64,000 nucleotides of DNA from Hemicentrotus pulcherrimus (taxonomy: Eukaryota > Echinodermata > Echinoidea > Camarodonta > Strongylocentrotidae): contig BEXV01000324.1 in NCBI GenBank assembly GCA_003118195.1, forward strand, positions 212,836-276,835, given 5' to 3'. A model generated the notes under the pieces. That model made no database searches. It was given only the letters and a program-made list of their open reading frames with translations, and had not been told where the DNA came from. The position numbers and the translations under genes were made by a program. Position 1 is the first letter of the stretch, and each line of letters starts with the position of its first letter. Below are positions 1 to 10,060 of the stretch, one piece after another.

Positions 1-1250
1 TGTTGGTAAACGCTGTAAGGGTTTAATAGCTTTCCTTCATCTTCTTATTGGTGAATACATATATAAATGAAGAATCAAAATCAGGAACACTTTCTTATAT
101 CTGGAACTACGTATTTAGCCTTGATTTGCAGACATTACCTGTCACCAATTACTTCTAGACCAAACTTAAACCAAGTGTCGGGGCTGATTCATACGCCGAA
201 GATCAAACGAGATTCGGCCTCCGCAGTTACAGTTCATAAGAACTTTCAACACATGTAGATGTAATTTCAAAAGAGGAACAGTGAATTAAACCAAGGAAAG
301 CATATTTTTTCGAACGGACAGATAATCCCCACCTATGTTGTCGTCGATTAGCTTAACTAACTGAAGAATTATTACCGATATTGGTTTAAAAAATACAAAT
401 CCATCAGGGGAAAACGTCATTAGTATCACTGAATCCAGAATTGAACCTACAATGTGGGATACCCATAATAAATTGAAATAGTATTCCAAATTAACACATT
501 GCAGTATTTTTCGTCCTCTGAAGGATCTAAAACCTTTGTCTGGTCCGCACAGATCGAAGTAGAAGCAAATAATTACATTGCATACGTCAAGATTTTGAGT
601 CAAATGAAGATATGTGAAGTGCACCCCCAACGTCCATGATGCGATAAGGAAAATTTAATAGAACATAGAATTGGGGAGAAAATAAACATCATGCGTTACA
701 ATTGGAAGTCATCCATACAACTTTAGAAGTAAAGGTGAAAGAAATAGGAGTTAGGGTCTGCACCGGGGGTCTGCCCTAAACCCTACGTCTTGCCCTTAAT
801 TCATGTACAATCAATGAATAGAACCTGTTGCTTCGAAGTAAGATACTCTGTTCTTAATGGATAATGCATGAGATCAGATAGATGCTGACTTGCATCATGA
901 CATCCCAAGATTTCTCATGTATGCGATCGATAGTCCACACGCTAAATATCGACCTACCAAGCTTACGACCTTTTCTCTTTCCCTCTCTCCTGAATTCTCT
1001 CTCACCTCTCTCTCTCTCTCTCTCCGTATGTCTTCTTTTCTTTGGCTGTCCGATGTTCGCTCGATTCCGTATGTAAATGACTGGAACGTTGGTCACCTTT
1101 CTCGATGGCGATGAAAGAAAAGGAATCACGGACCACAACTTTCCAATTAGAATGCGAGTTGTGACAGAACCCGAGAAGCTTTTTAGTGGTTTCCTGGCCA
1201 TTTGAAGCTTAAAAATCACAACTCTCTTAATACAACTTGGAACTAGTGAT
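1..1250. other. No recognised gene; AT-rich non-coding DNA
   Basis: I see no recognisable gene or element here. A 114-codon open frame on the minus strand (286-630) encodes a fairly hydrophobic peptide, but frames this long are expected by chance in 64 kb of this composition, and I found no splice or homology support. Pyrimidine-rich sequence at about 970-1024 is a CT microsatellite. Confidence 0.5.
1005..1024. repeat. (CT)n microsatellite
   Basis: A nearly pure CT dinucleotide run inside a wider pyrimidine-rich tract. The open frames running through it on both strands are low-complexity artefacts (Ser/Leu-rich or Arg/Glu-rich). Confidence 0.9.
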
Positions 1251-2412
1251 CAGTGGCGTAACATTGATCGAGCCAGTGAGGAGAACTAGTACCAAGGGGG
1301 TAGGGGTTTTCGGAAATATTGCATTGACGACAAGAAAAAGCAAAATAGCAGTTGGCTGTACTGCCTGTTAACCTTTCCCGTCTCAGCCCCCCCCCCCCCC
1401 CCCCCCCCCCCCCCCNTTTTATTATTCTTTGAGTAATTCGATTGGGGGATATCATGATGCTCCCCTCCACTCCTTGTACACATCCGTAGTAACAACGCCA
1501 ATGCGAGTCAATGATGGCGAAAAGTCAACTCAAGATCGATAGCCTGTACTTTGATGGAATAATCATGGAGATAAAAGAAGAGCATGGAATAATCAGCCGT
1601 TCCATTGCTGATGTTCTTCAACATACTGCTGCTGTTTAGCTTGGAGAGAGAGCTAGGAGTGTGTGGTCACAGCCACACGGTGGCATTAACACCAACCACG
1701 AGATGTCTAATTATTTATGATTTATAGACTCGTATTTTACTGTCCTGTATTAACATGTTATCGGGTGGCAGGTTACGAAGTTGACACTATCGCATAAACT
1801 AATGAAATATGCACTCGTATATCATTATGATGTTCATCGGGAAGTCAAAACATCGTCTCGGTCTCGATCTACAGTCATCTGTATGTATGACATGCCCTAT
1901 TCTGAGGGACATTAGAAGATTTCACACAAAGTGCCAAATAAGTAGAAGAACTTGTGTAAGAAAAAAAAATAAAGTTAATATCTCCAAACTTTTAAGTGTC
2001 CGTTGTCATATAATTAGACATTTCCACTATGTTTTTACTATCAGTTCAGTGACCCTGTTGTCGCGTATTGATTTGTTTTTCTTCAGCGATGTGGTGCATG
2101 ACAATGGCGTAATATTATAGTTTTAGTTGAAATCTGTCACGTTTGCTGCAAAGCTGTACATACTAGAATGCGCAAACCACGTGATAAGCATCAAGGTGAC
2201 GAAAGTGTTTGGCATGTCCCCGATCGAATGGCAAAAGAATAACAAATATATAAACAACAGGAAATAAAACAGAAAAGGAAAGGATGGAAGACAATTTAAA
2301 AACCACATCTTTTCCGTACTCAATGACTTTTGTTACATTTTATTCCCGGAGTTAAATCGTTCCCCTCACGACATCAGAGCCCCCTCAATGCACGACTTAC
2401 GGTACGCCACTG
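1251..2412. mobile_element. Candidate DNA-transposon relic with CAGTGGCG ends
   Basis: The left end reads cagtggcgtaac (1251) and the right end reads ggtacgccactg (to 2412), so about 12 bases form a terminal inverted repeat. The interior has no transposase frame and includes a 29-base C run (1387-1415) followed by a single N. CAGNG-type ends are known in hAT elements, which make 8-bp target duplications. The flanks here do not match convincingly, so superfamily and pairing are inference. The two ends could instead belong to separate insertions. Confidence 0.35.
1387..1416. repeat. Poly-C tract ending in an unresolved base
   Basis: 29 consecutive C residues followed by one N and then tttt. 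The N probably marks the true tract length being unresolved in the assembly. Confidence 0.9.
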
Positions 2413-3123
2413 GTGTGTGTATCAATTAAATTTTCTATACGATATTTGTATTTCTATTGTTGGCATACATGGGCATAAAGCGTATGTACTGTCATGATAT
2501 CTCGTCTAACTGGCATTGTGACGTGGAACACAATCATGCACGTGTGCACCCGATATAATTATACTCGCATCAACTCTAACCCTACCCCTACCCCAATACC
2601 TTGATCAAAAAGATTGTTGGGAATTGTTACGCTTGGCGGAGTTACACTGATGAAATTTTCCTAAAATTCCACAATGGCATCTATCTCCTACATTGTAAAA
2701 ACGAACAGGACCCCCCACCCCCACCACAACCTTATCTTGGATATGTAACGATGTTTACAAAACTCCTCAGTTGCAAGCATTAGCACAATTGAACCTGACA
2801 AGATTATATACAATGGCTACATCCCACCTCGCATGTACTATCCCCCTACAAAAAAAAATGAAATAAAACTTGGTCTGACCTGGATTCAAGCAACTATCAT
2901 GGGAAATGATATATATCTAGAGATTTGAAAAAGGCGGTCGTTGTATTGAGGGTGTGAAGCCATCAACAAGTTTCATCAAACATTTACTCAGTCGTCCTAT
3001 TTCTTGACTTCCCTTTCAAGTCGACCATGTTACATAGATCACAATCAGAATTAGGTCAACACTGGATTACAATACCCAACTGTCAATGCAAGCTTTGGCA
3101 GGGTACCAATATAAGATACGAAT
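2413..3123. other. No recognised gene
   Basis: A degenerate telomere-like stretch (taaccctacccctacccc, about 2577-2594) is too short and imperfect to mean anything. No coding or repeat structure was recognised otherwise. Confidence 0.5.
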
Positions 3124-3262
3124 TCAGACCTGACTTCCGATTCGTATCGTCGAAGCCTGCTTGAGATGAGTGTAGGTGTTTTCCACCTTCATCCGTTCCT
3201 GCATCTCTAAGGTGACGACATCCCCGATCCCAACCCCGCCGTCAATATTACCATGAGAACGC
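3124..3262 (-). CDS. Candidate terminal coding exon, unknown protein
   Basis: On the minus strand a pyrimidine-rich acceptor (cgtctttcgacag) ends at 3263. It is followed by one base completing a codon and 45 open codons to a TGA. The peptide is charged and soluble in character, contains EMQERMKVENTYTHLK near its middle and ends TIRIGSQV. The segment is clearly richer in GC than its surroundings, as exons in this window would be. I recognise no domain. It looks like the C-terminal tail of a larger protein whose upstream exons would lie at higher coordinates. The frame is also open further upstream (to 3315), so a longer exon is possible. No polyadenylation signal was located. Confidence 0.3.
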
Positions 3263-3309
3263 CTGTCGAAAGACGAATAACGAGGACTATGAGTTCGTCC
3301 GTTTTTCAA

Positions 3310-4299
3310 TACATCTCACTTCATCTGTTTATGCTTAAGAGCTTCCCGCGATGAAAATATTCTTATCCGTCTAATTGATAGTGGTAGAGGTCTTGGATGT
3401 CATTGAGGAATCGGTTTTCCTCTGCTGCTACAATTATTCACGTCGCTTTGAGGTTTATGAACATTCATTCAAAACCATGCGACAAGAATGAGCGATCGCT
3501 ACACCACCTCTCACATTCACAGGATATTAGAAGATTTTTTTTTTCCGATTGGTAAAACCTCTTACTCGAATGGATGAGGTTCGGAGGTAAACATGGAATA
3601 AGTGTGAGATGCAGGAATTCGCTAAATACATAATGTTTTAAACATATTTTTGTGTTCTCGTTGGTAGATATGTGTTAAAGTATGGTGAGCATTAATTGCT
3701 GTCGATTAATTTTTCCTTCGTTCAATTATTGTCATTTTAAAGTGGTATCCGATCGCCAAACACTACTCGTGTCCAAAGTATATATTTCATTTCTTAAAAG
3801 AGACCAATCCGTGTCACAAGTTTACACAAAAACTGGCTTTTCAGGTCAGAAAGAAACCCAACTTTCTGCCTCTTATACATGCATTGTATTAAATGCCCAA
3901 TACGTGTCTATTACTTATTTCGTCAGAAGAAAGTCTGACTGTCCTTACGCGCATCCCCAAAAAAACTTCTTTGACAGAAATAATGGATTGCGAGGGCATT
4001 TTGCGCAGATATGGTAACTAAAATGGCTTAAAGTCTGCTATAAAGGAAATCAGAATTTGAGAGAAGACTAGAGGAGAGGCCTCGGGCTGACCAGATATCG
4101 CATATCATCGGCGACAAAAACAGGAAGGTAAGAGCCTTATCTCCGGCGGTCAGGCCTATAACTCCTTTATAACACTTTCTCATTACAAAGTATGATTCAT
4201 AGACCGGTATTTTCAGACAGGAGCATAACGGTCAGTCATATTTTAAATCAAGTTTGTTTTTCATTTGCTAAAAGTTGTCCCATCCTCGTCATTTTCATA
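3310..4299. other. No recognised gene
   Basis: A 111-codon frame at 3682-4017 (+) has no coding character that I can defend and is about the length expected by chance. Confidence 0.5.
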
Positions 4300-4475
4300 C
4301 CTCACAATAATTGTACGACCTTGCCATTTACAGTGTGCGCGGGCAAGTATTGAATCCCATGTCCGGAGTAAAAGTATATATCTGTAAAGCGCTAAGAGAC
4401 TTCGCAGATTAAAAGCGCTATATAGATAAAAGCGCTATATAAAGGCGGAATAGTATTGTTATCATTATTAATCAC
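4300..4475 (+). mobile_element. SINE-like 3' region
   Basis: The sequence contains aattgtacgaccttgcca, then tgaatcccatg, then repeated aaagcgctatata units (about 4386-4443), and ends in attgttatcattatta. Tails of the agcgctatataa plus ATT-repeat type are common ends of tRNA-derived SINEs in marine invertebrates. I cannot recognise a clear A/B-box head, so this may be a 5'-truncated copy. Confidence 0.45.
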
Positions 4476-5155
4476 AGAAGAAAAAATTCTATCTTCACCA
4501 CCAGGTTTTAAATTACTTGGACATTACCTGCGAAATTAATTAGAATCTTGGATATAAAGTATCCATGATGATGAGAAAAATCTCTTTTATATAGACTATA
4601 CTTGCAATGGGAGATATACAAGGATATCAGCGTGTTCTCGTTTATCGCCAACTCAAACTAACTTCCTCGCAAAATCAAGATGTACTATAGACTCTGATGA
4701 ATTTCCTGTTAATGGATACAGTCACGTGACAGGACGGACAATCTGAAATACATCTCAAGATAATGCTGAATTTTGATATACACTTAAATGTTACCAATTT
4801 CCTGCTTTAAAGTTGTAGAAAGGACATTAGGAAGTATATTTTCCAGGAATTCGTTTAGGAATGGCCTACACGACCCCTCTCTACTAAAACAAGGCAAGCA
4901 ACCATTGGCTTTGGGTGAAAGGCTTACCCTCGCAAAAACAAGAACTTTCAATCACACATCTTTGCGAACATCATGAGAATGTGACCCCTTTTCGAGATAT
5001 TTCTTGCTTATTCAAAAACGTTTCTTTTCCTTTTTAATCTGCAAATATTACTATAAATTACTCCCTTTCCGTGAAATGTTTGCTAGCATGGATACAAGAA
5101 GGCAATATGATTTCAGTACAGGGCTAGATTATAAGCTGACATGAAGATTTACGAC

Positions 5156-5541
5156 CAGGCGCGGATCCAGGATTTCTTAGGGGAGTAGGCCCAACTTATC
5201 ATTTTTGTTTACTCCCGAAAATTTGGAAATCGCGCCGGCCGAAAAGTCGCTCAGTGGGGGGGAGGGGGGGGGGGGNNNNNNNNNNNNNNNNNNNNNNNNN
5301 NNNNNNNNNNNNNNNNNNNNNNNNNNNNNNNNNNNNNNNNNNNNNNNNNNNNNNNNNNNNNNNNNNNNNNNNNNNNNNNNNNNNNNNNNNNNNNNNNNNN
5401 NNNNNNNNNNNNNNNNNNNNNNNNNNNNNNNNNNNNNNNNNNNNNNNNNNNNNNNNNNNNNNNNNNNNNNNNNNNNNNNNNNNNNNNNNNNNNNNNNNNN
5501 NNNNNNNNCCCCCCCCCCCCCCCCTCCTAGATCTGCCACTG
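5156..5541. mobile_element. Candidate inverted-repeat element spanning an assembly gap
   Basis: The left end reads caggcgcggatccagga and leads into a G-rich tract. The right end, read on the opposite strand, is cagtggcagatctagga and also leads into a G-rich tract (seen as C on the plus strand). The two ends are therefore imperfect inverted copies with matching G-rich subterminal DNA. This is consistent with a non-autonomous DNA transposon of the CAGTGGC-ended type, also suggested at 1251-2412. The interior is unknown because of the 233 Ns. Confidence 0.4.
5276..5508. other. Assembly gap, 233 N
   Basis: The gap is bounded by poly-G on the left and poly-C on the right. All open frames reported through it are artefacts. 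Confidence 0.99.
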
Positions 5542-5736
5542 TTTTCGACCAACGTACGTTGCCAAAATGGTGAGCAAGGCAAGCCTTAATATCAACCTCT
5601 GTATTACCACGCCCTAAGACAGAGACACCGCATAGAATTTAACAAACAGCAATTTCGTTTGATTTCTGATTTCTTTTTATATGGGAAATTTTTCACTTTG
5701 AAATTCAACTTCTATTCAGACAAACCTGATATGAAG

Positions 5737-5758
5737 TAAAATAAATAAATAAATAAAT
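5737..5758. repeat. (AAAT)n short tandem repeat
   Basis: An ataaataaataaataaat run of about five units, possibly the tail of an unrecognised retroposon. Confidence 0.7.
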
Positions 5759-6328
5759 CGATAAATCAAAGTTAAATATTAACTATGATGATTAAGGTGC
5801 ATTGTTTAGTATAAAGTCTTAGTTGTCAGAGGACGTAAAGAAGTTTTGTCAGTGGTCTCCGGAGCATTTTGGTCGGCTGCAGGTTTTCGCTTGGTCGTGG
5901 AAAGGTCTTTTTTGATCTTTCAAGTGAAGGCAACATTTCTCAGACTGATTGCCAGTGGTTGCCGATTATTGCCGGGCGATATTTCGTCGAGACAAGGTCA
6001 GCAGTTGATCTACGAATCATTTGTGATCGGTTACAGATTAAACCTTAAACGTTTGCCGAACATCGACAACCAGGAAGGAATCTTAATTTTAAGTTTGAAA
6101 ATTATACTGATGCTTATACTTCTGGTTCACAATTTCCATTTGCTTGATATTTTTTCATTGACAGAAAAGAGGAATGAGAAATAGAAGGGAAAAAAAGGGG
6201 AAACATAATCGCATACACTGTTTCTTGATCTGTAATGTTTTTATTTATTTTTAAAAGTTGTTTTTCTCCTGCTGCAGCAGCCTACTAAAGACAGCAAATG
6301 CCAGTCCAAAAGTGAGGTAAAGTCTGAT

Positions 6329-6562
6329 CTATTCATTCATACATGTTACGTTTGCTACTGCTTTGTAAATAGATCCGGACAAGTCCCTCCATTTCATAAT
6401 AAGCCACATCGGAGATAGCACTTGTACAAATGACCCCGAAAATGCACTGCCAAAGTGGTGGAGTTGTTTCACGAACACCTTTTGTTCGCCCTCTTTAAAT
6501 AAAAAGAATACATCCACATGTGTGTCATAAAATGTACCAATCAGCCGTCGAACAACTACCAA
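6329..6562 (-). CDS. Coding-like segment of an unknown repeated family
   Basis: A 77-codon open frame (counting from an in-frame TTG or its upstream exon) contains VDVFFLFKEGEQKVFVK at about residues 17-33, then LHHFGSAFSG, then PMWLIMKWRDLSG. A diverged copy at 63887-64000 on the same strand keeps xDTxVxVFF and EGxQKVFxKxxxHFxS but carries a frameshift and a stop. That pattern argues that the frame was once translated. I do not recognise the family. It could be an exon of a large, partly pseudogenised host gene family or part of a transposable element. Confidence 0.35.
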   Translation of the reverse strand: MVVVRRLIGTFYDTHVDVFFLFKEGEQKVFVKQLHHFGSAFSGSFVQVLSPMWLIMKWRDLSGSIYKAVANVTCMNE

Positions 6563-6815
6563 CCATTCGCAGGTATTCCTCGAGCGGTCGGGAATTAGTT
6601 AACGAGGATTGTTAACCGATCGGAAACTGCCATACATCAAATCTGCAACTGATCATGTGATCGCCCACTTTAAAGTTTTGCAAGGTGGTTGCCGATGGCC
6701 GCAGCTTTTTCTGGTCTTTAGAAGTCGGCAGACGGTCATACGTCTAGTGTGATACGGGCTTAACGTATTTGTTTCGCTGACGAAACAGATTTTTATTATG
6801 TTTTTTGATTCCCAG

Positions 6816-6997
6816 ATACCATTACGTAATTCAGTTGTCGACGTGTTCGTATGTGCTAATCAATGTAAAAACTGGCAGAGCACTATTTGGTTTCACAGAG
6901 GTGACGTCTTGCGATGTTCGCCTACTAATTTTTTGTGCAAGAATGCCTCATTTTCGAATGAGACATTTAGTAATTCAACAGTATATCCTGCAAAGAA
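6816..6997 (+). CDS. Candidate internal coding exon, Cys-rich, sequon-rich
   Basis: The acceptor tatgttttttgattcccag is strong, and so is the donor after 6997 (aagaa|gtgagtac). The 182 nt are open from phase 0 to phase 2. The peptide has four cysteines, beginning CANQC, and three N-glycosylation sequons close together (NAS, NET, NST), so an extracellular or lumenal segment is plausible. Its phase 2 end joins exactly in frame to the exon candidate at 7835-7925. No domain is recognised. A second frame through the same DNA is also open to 7017 and cannot be excluded. Confidence 0.4.
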
Positions 6998-7834
6998 GTG
7001 AGTACAGCTTGGTGTGAATGTGTTTTCAGAATGATTTATGCAGACATGAAAATTATGGATGTTTTCTTATTGGTTTTAAACATAATGGAGTTTCACTCGG
7101 TGAGATGTGTACACGTGGAAAGTTGATAGTCTTGTGTGCAGACCATTTGATATAAAGTATATATATGACATGTATTTGATACATTGCTAGGAATAAGTAG
7201 TATATGAATATTAATGGGCATTATTTTCAGGGTTAATTGTAGCACTCTGGTATTTACAGTTTACAGGAAAAAGCTGATTTGGTGGTTGATTTATGGTCGT
7301 ATTGATAGACTTTCAATTAATGGTCTGAATTAAGACTAGCTATTGGTATTGCTTGTTGTTGGCTTTTCAACTACACATGTTCTTACAAAAGGCAATTTTA
7401 TGATATCTGTTGTATTCTGGTAAAGCTATTTTGAGTATGACTGTGAAGTCATTCAATGGAATTTCTGTATGGGTTTTAAAATAATATCAGTGACTTCAAA
7501 GGTGTGTCACATGTGTTATGAAGGTCAAGATAAATTATTTGACTTGTGTTATCATTCATAAAACCTGAATTTTAAAGAGGGATATTTGTAGAAATATTAT
7601 GAAAGATATAAGATCCCATTTTGGTCATTCGATAGTTAAATCTATATTTAGATTAGTGCTCAATTATTCACAAGGAAAAGGGATATTCAGGCAGATTTGC
7701 ATTTTCTGTTATAGATGTTACATTTATACTGGAAACTGTTTAGTTACATTAATACATTTATACTTGGAACTGATATGAGTTTAGTCCATAGAGATGACTC
7801 ATGTATTTATGACTTCTTCAATTTGTTCTTTCAG

Positions 7835-7925
7835 ATTGAATAAAATCAGACTACGGTCTTATACGATTCCAAGCGGGATATTCTGTGTGGCTGAGTCGTC
7901 TTTCTTAGGAGCAATCCAGTATTGA
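7835..7925 (+). CDS. Candidate terminal coding exon joined to 6816-6997
   Basis: The acceptor cttcaatttgttctttcag is strong. One base completes the split codon from the 6816-6997 exon, followed by 29 codons and TGA. The peptide reads LNKIRLRSYTIPSGIF then CVAESSFLGAIQY. The phase match across an 837-bp AT-rich intron is the main support. The other two frames hit stops early. No canonical AATAAA was identified just downstream. Confidence 0.35.
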
Positions 7926-9554
7926 TAATAATACATTCTGATATACACTATATTAAGATTTACATATTATTACTTTATTTCTTTTTTTTAAATTAAAGGG
8001 AAAACTCGATTTAAACCAATGGTAACAATGAAACTGTAAGCATAATGGGGAAAATGTATTTATCTGCTTTAAAATTTAAAAGTTTTAAAGTGCCCATTTC
8101 GTGGACAAAAACGTTTGTTTATATCCATTCGACGTACTAAGTTGTTATTGAAGACGGACCATTGTTTTTAAACAAGCTGTTCACTAAAACAAAAATAGAA
8201 AACAGAATATTCGTTTTATAAAATAGCAAAAGAACCACACGATGTATGCTTACGTTGTTTTGTATATAATGTAAAATCATGTTTGGATTATTCAGTATGG
8301 CATGGTAATATTCACAGATCTTACAAGGTTATCGGAATCGCCTCAGGCTGCATAATTTTCTGAAAGTATTTGTGATTGCATTAGTCATACTTATTTGTAA
8401 TAATCAAATTTACATAAGGCAATCAATCAGTTTCGAGGAACCTCACAATGAAATGAACGTCAAATTAAGAAGATGAGATACGTTATAGCGTTTCAGGACA
8501 TTAAGTCCGGAAAACTGCGTAGGACATTAAATCCGGAAAACTGCGTATAACATCAAAACAGCTGCTCTCAGTGGAATGAACAATCCTCGTGCTTTTCTAC
8601 TTGTTTTCTTACAAAAAAACAAGATGGATATAAAACATTAATTGTCCCACAAAGACTGGGATAGGTTCCCGCGATATCAACTATAATGGCATACAGGCAA
8701 TATTCCTCTAGAGTTTTTAATAATCGACTGTGTTGTTTTCTTAAGGAGAAGTTACAAACGGGGATCACTGCCGATGGAAGAATAGAATTATAATTTCTAA
8801 TGATACATTGTCTGGCGCTGATGGCGTGAAACTTCCCCTTCAGGATGCGGGAATCTCACAGTCGTATGGTAGGGGGTTCACGTTCTAGTTCCATACACTG
8901 GCGTAGTCGTCCAATCCATCATCTTTACTTGAAACACGTGACTTAGAAAAAGGTCAAAATTGAATATCCCACAAAACAAAGAAATAATTTTTGCTCTGGG
9001 CGAAGGAAAGAGAGGCAACACTCTCTGAAATGAATAGGGAATAGCCCAAGGGTAACGCCGTGCGTGTACTATCCATACTATGGCTCTCGCCATTGAAAAA
9101 CAACAACTTGTTCACCCCCTCTATATACACGTCACGAACAGACCACAATCACATTAATTCCCCGCACTATAAGTGCATTTCTGATGTCTGTTTTGGCAGC
9201 ATACACGACGCATGAAATTCGTTTGAAGAGAAATATGGTCAAAATGTCGTAAATGCATAGGTAAAAGAAACTCACGTCAGCTGACAAGCAGAGTGTAAAA
9301 ATGCGCCATTCTAAACCTCAAACCACTAGTCTAATTCCTATCGATTTCTCGTCCTCAAGACAACTATATAATGTTGTGGTATGAGTGGTGAAATGACTTT
9401 ATTTGTGCCGTCTACCGTGTTTAGAATTGTTAATGCATTGCAAAATATATTTCCGCATAAACGGTCGTCTGCGAAAGGTATTTTGTTGAATGCATTTCTG
9501 TTGTTAGCGAAAATAAATTTGCATCTAAAGCCATGATCACAACCGGCATTGCAT
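7926..9554. other. No recognised gene
   Basis: AT-rich DNA. The only structure noted is the tandem duplication at 8495-8546. Short open frames on either strand lack support. Confidence 0.5.
8495..8546. repeat. 26-bp tandem duplication
   Basis: Two adjacent 26-bp units (aggacattaagtccgg plus aaaactgcgt) differ at one base (g/a in aagtcc versus aaatcc). A degenerate third start (ataacatcaaa) follows. Confidence 0.85.
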
Positions 9555-10060
9555 TTCACTGCGTCTCCTCTACGACAGATTTCAAAGAGAATCCTTGCGT
9601 CAGACGCAAGGGTTGGCTCTTTTTTTTTTAGCACGCAGAACAAGCAAGTGTCTGCAGGAGGTTTTTCGACAGGTCCAATAACATTTGCGTGTGGCTACAT
9701 GTTTTTAATGAGCGCAAGTGACATATGCAGCCGCTGGACTTCTTTGCAAACCTCGTAGGGGTTTCCTGCGAGCATCGCACGAGCTACTCGAAGTCATCTA
9801 CGGGACCACATGGCACTGTACACAGCGATACAGGGCTGAACAAAAAATACACGGCAGTTGCAAGGCACCTGCAAGGGAATTGGGAGTTCACCTCAAGTAA
9901 TGGGGGAGCATGTTTGCGAGAAGAATGCAAGGCGTCCACGACGGATCGTAAGAATGACATGCGAATCGTAAAAGTTGGCTTACCACCCGAACGCAGCTGT
10001 GGACGCAAGTTATGCACAGCGGGCTATGACCGTAGCAGAGTCAAGACGCAATAAAACGGA
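9555..10060. mobile_element. CpG-richer repeat-like block, possible MITE
   Basis: The block is richer in GC and CpG than its flanks and full of gcgag and cgcaag motifs. It contains the perfect palindrome cttgcgtcagacgcaag (9595-9611). Its two edges, tgcgtctcctctacg (left) and the reverse complement of the right edge, tgcgtcttgactctgctacg, look like imperfect terminal inverted repeats. A 109-codon frame (9725-10054, +) runs through it but reads like translated repeat. Boundaries are uncertain. Confidence 0.3.

Noticed and set aside
882..1219. Ser/Leu-rich and Arg/Glu-rich frames around the CT repeat
   Set aside because: Low-complexity translation of a microsatellite.
1243..1501. Gly-rich minus-strand frames
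   Set aside because: Translation of the 29-base C run; no coding evidence.
2577..2594. Telomere-like taaccctacccc stretch
   Set aside because: Very short and imperfect; no array and no chromosome-end context.
3682..4017. 111-codon plus-strand frame
   Set aside because: Chance-length frame with no composition, splice or homology support.
5177..5589. Open frames of 111-127 codons on both strands
   Set aside because: They consist almost entirely of gap Ns and flanking homopolymers.
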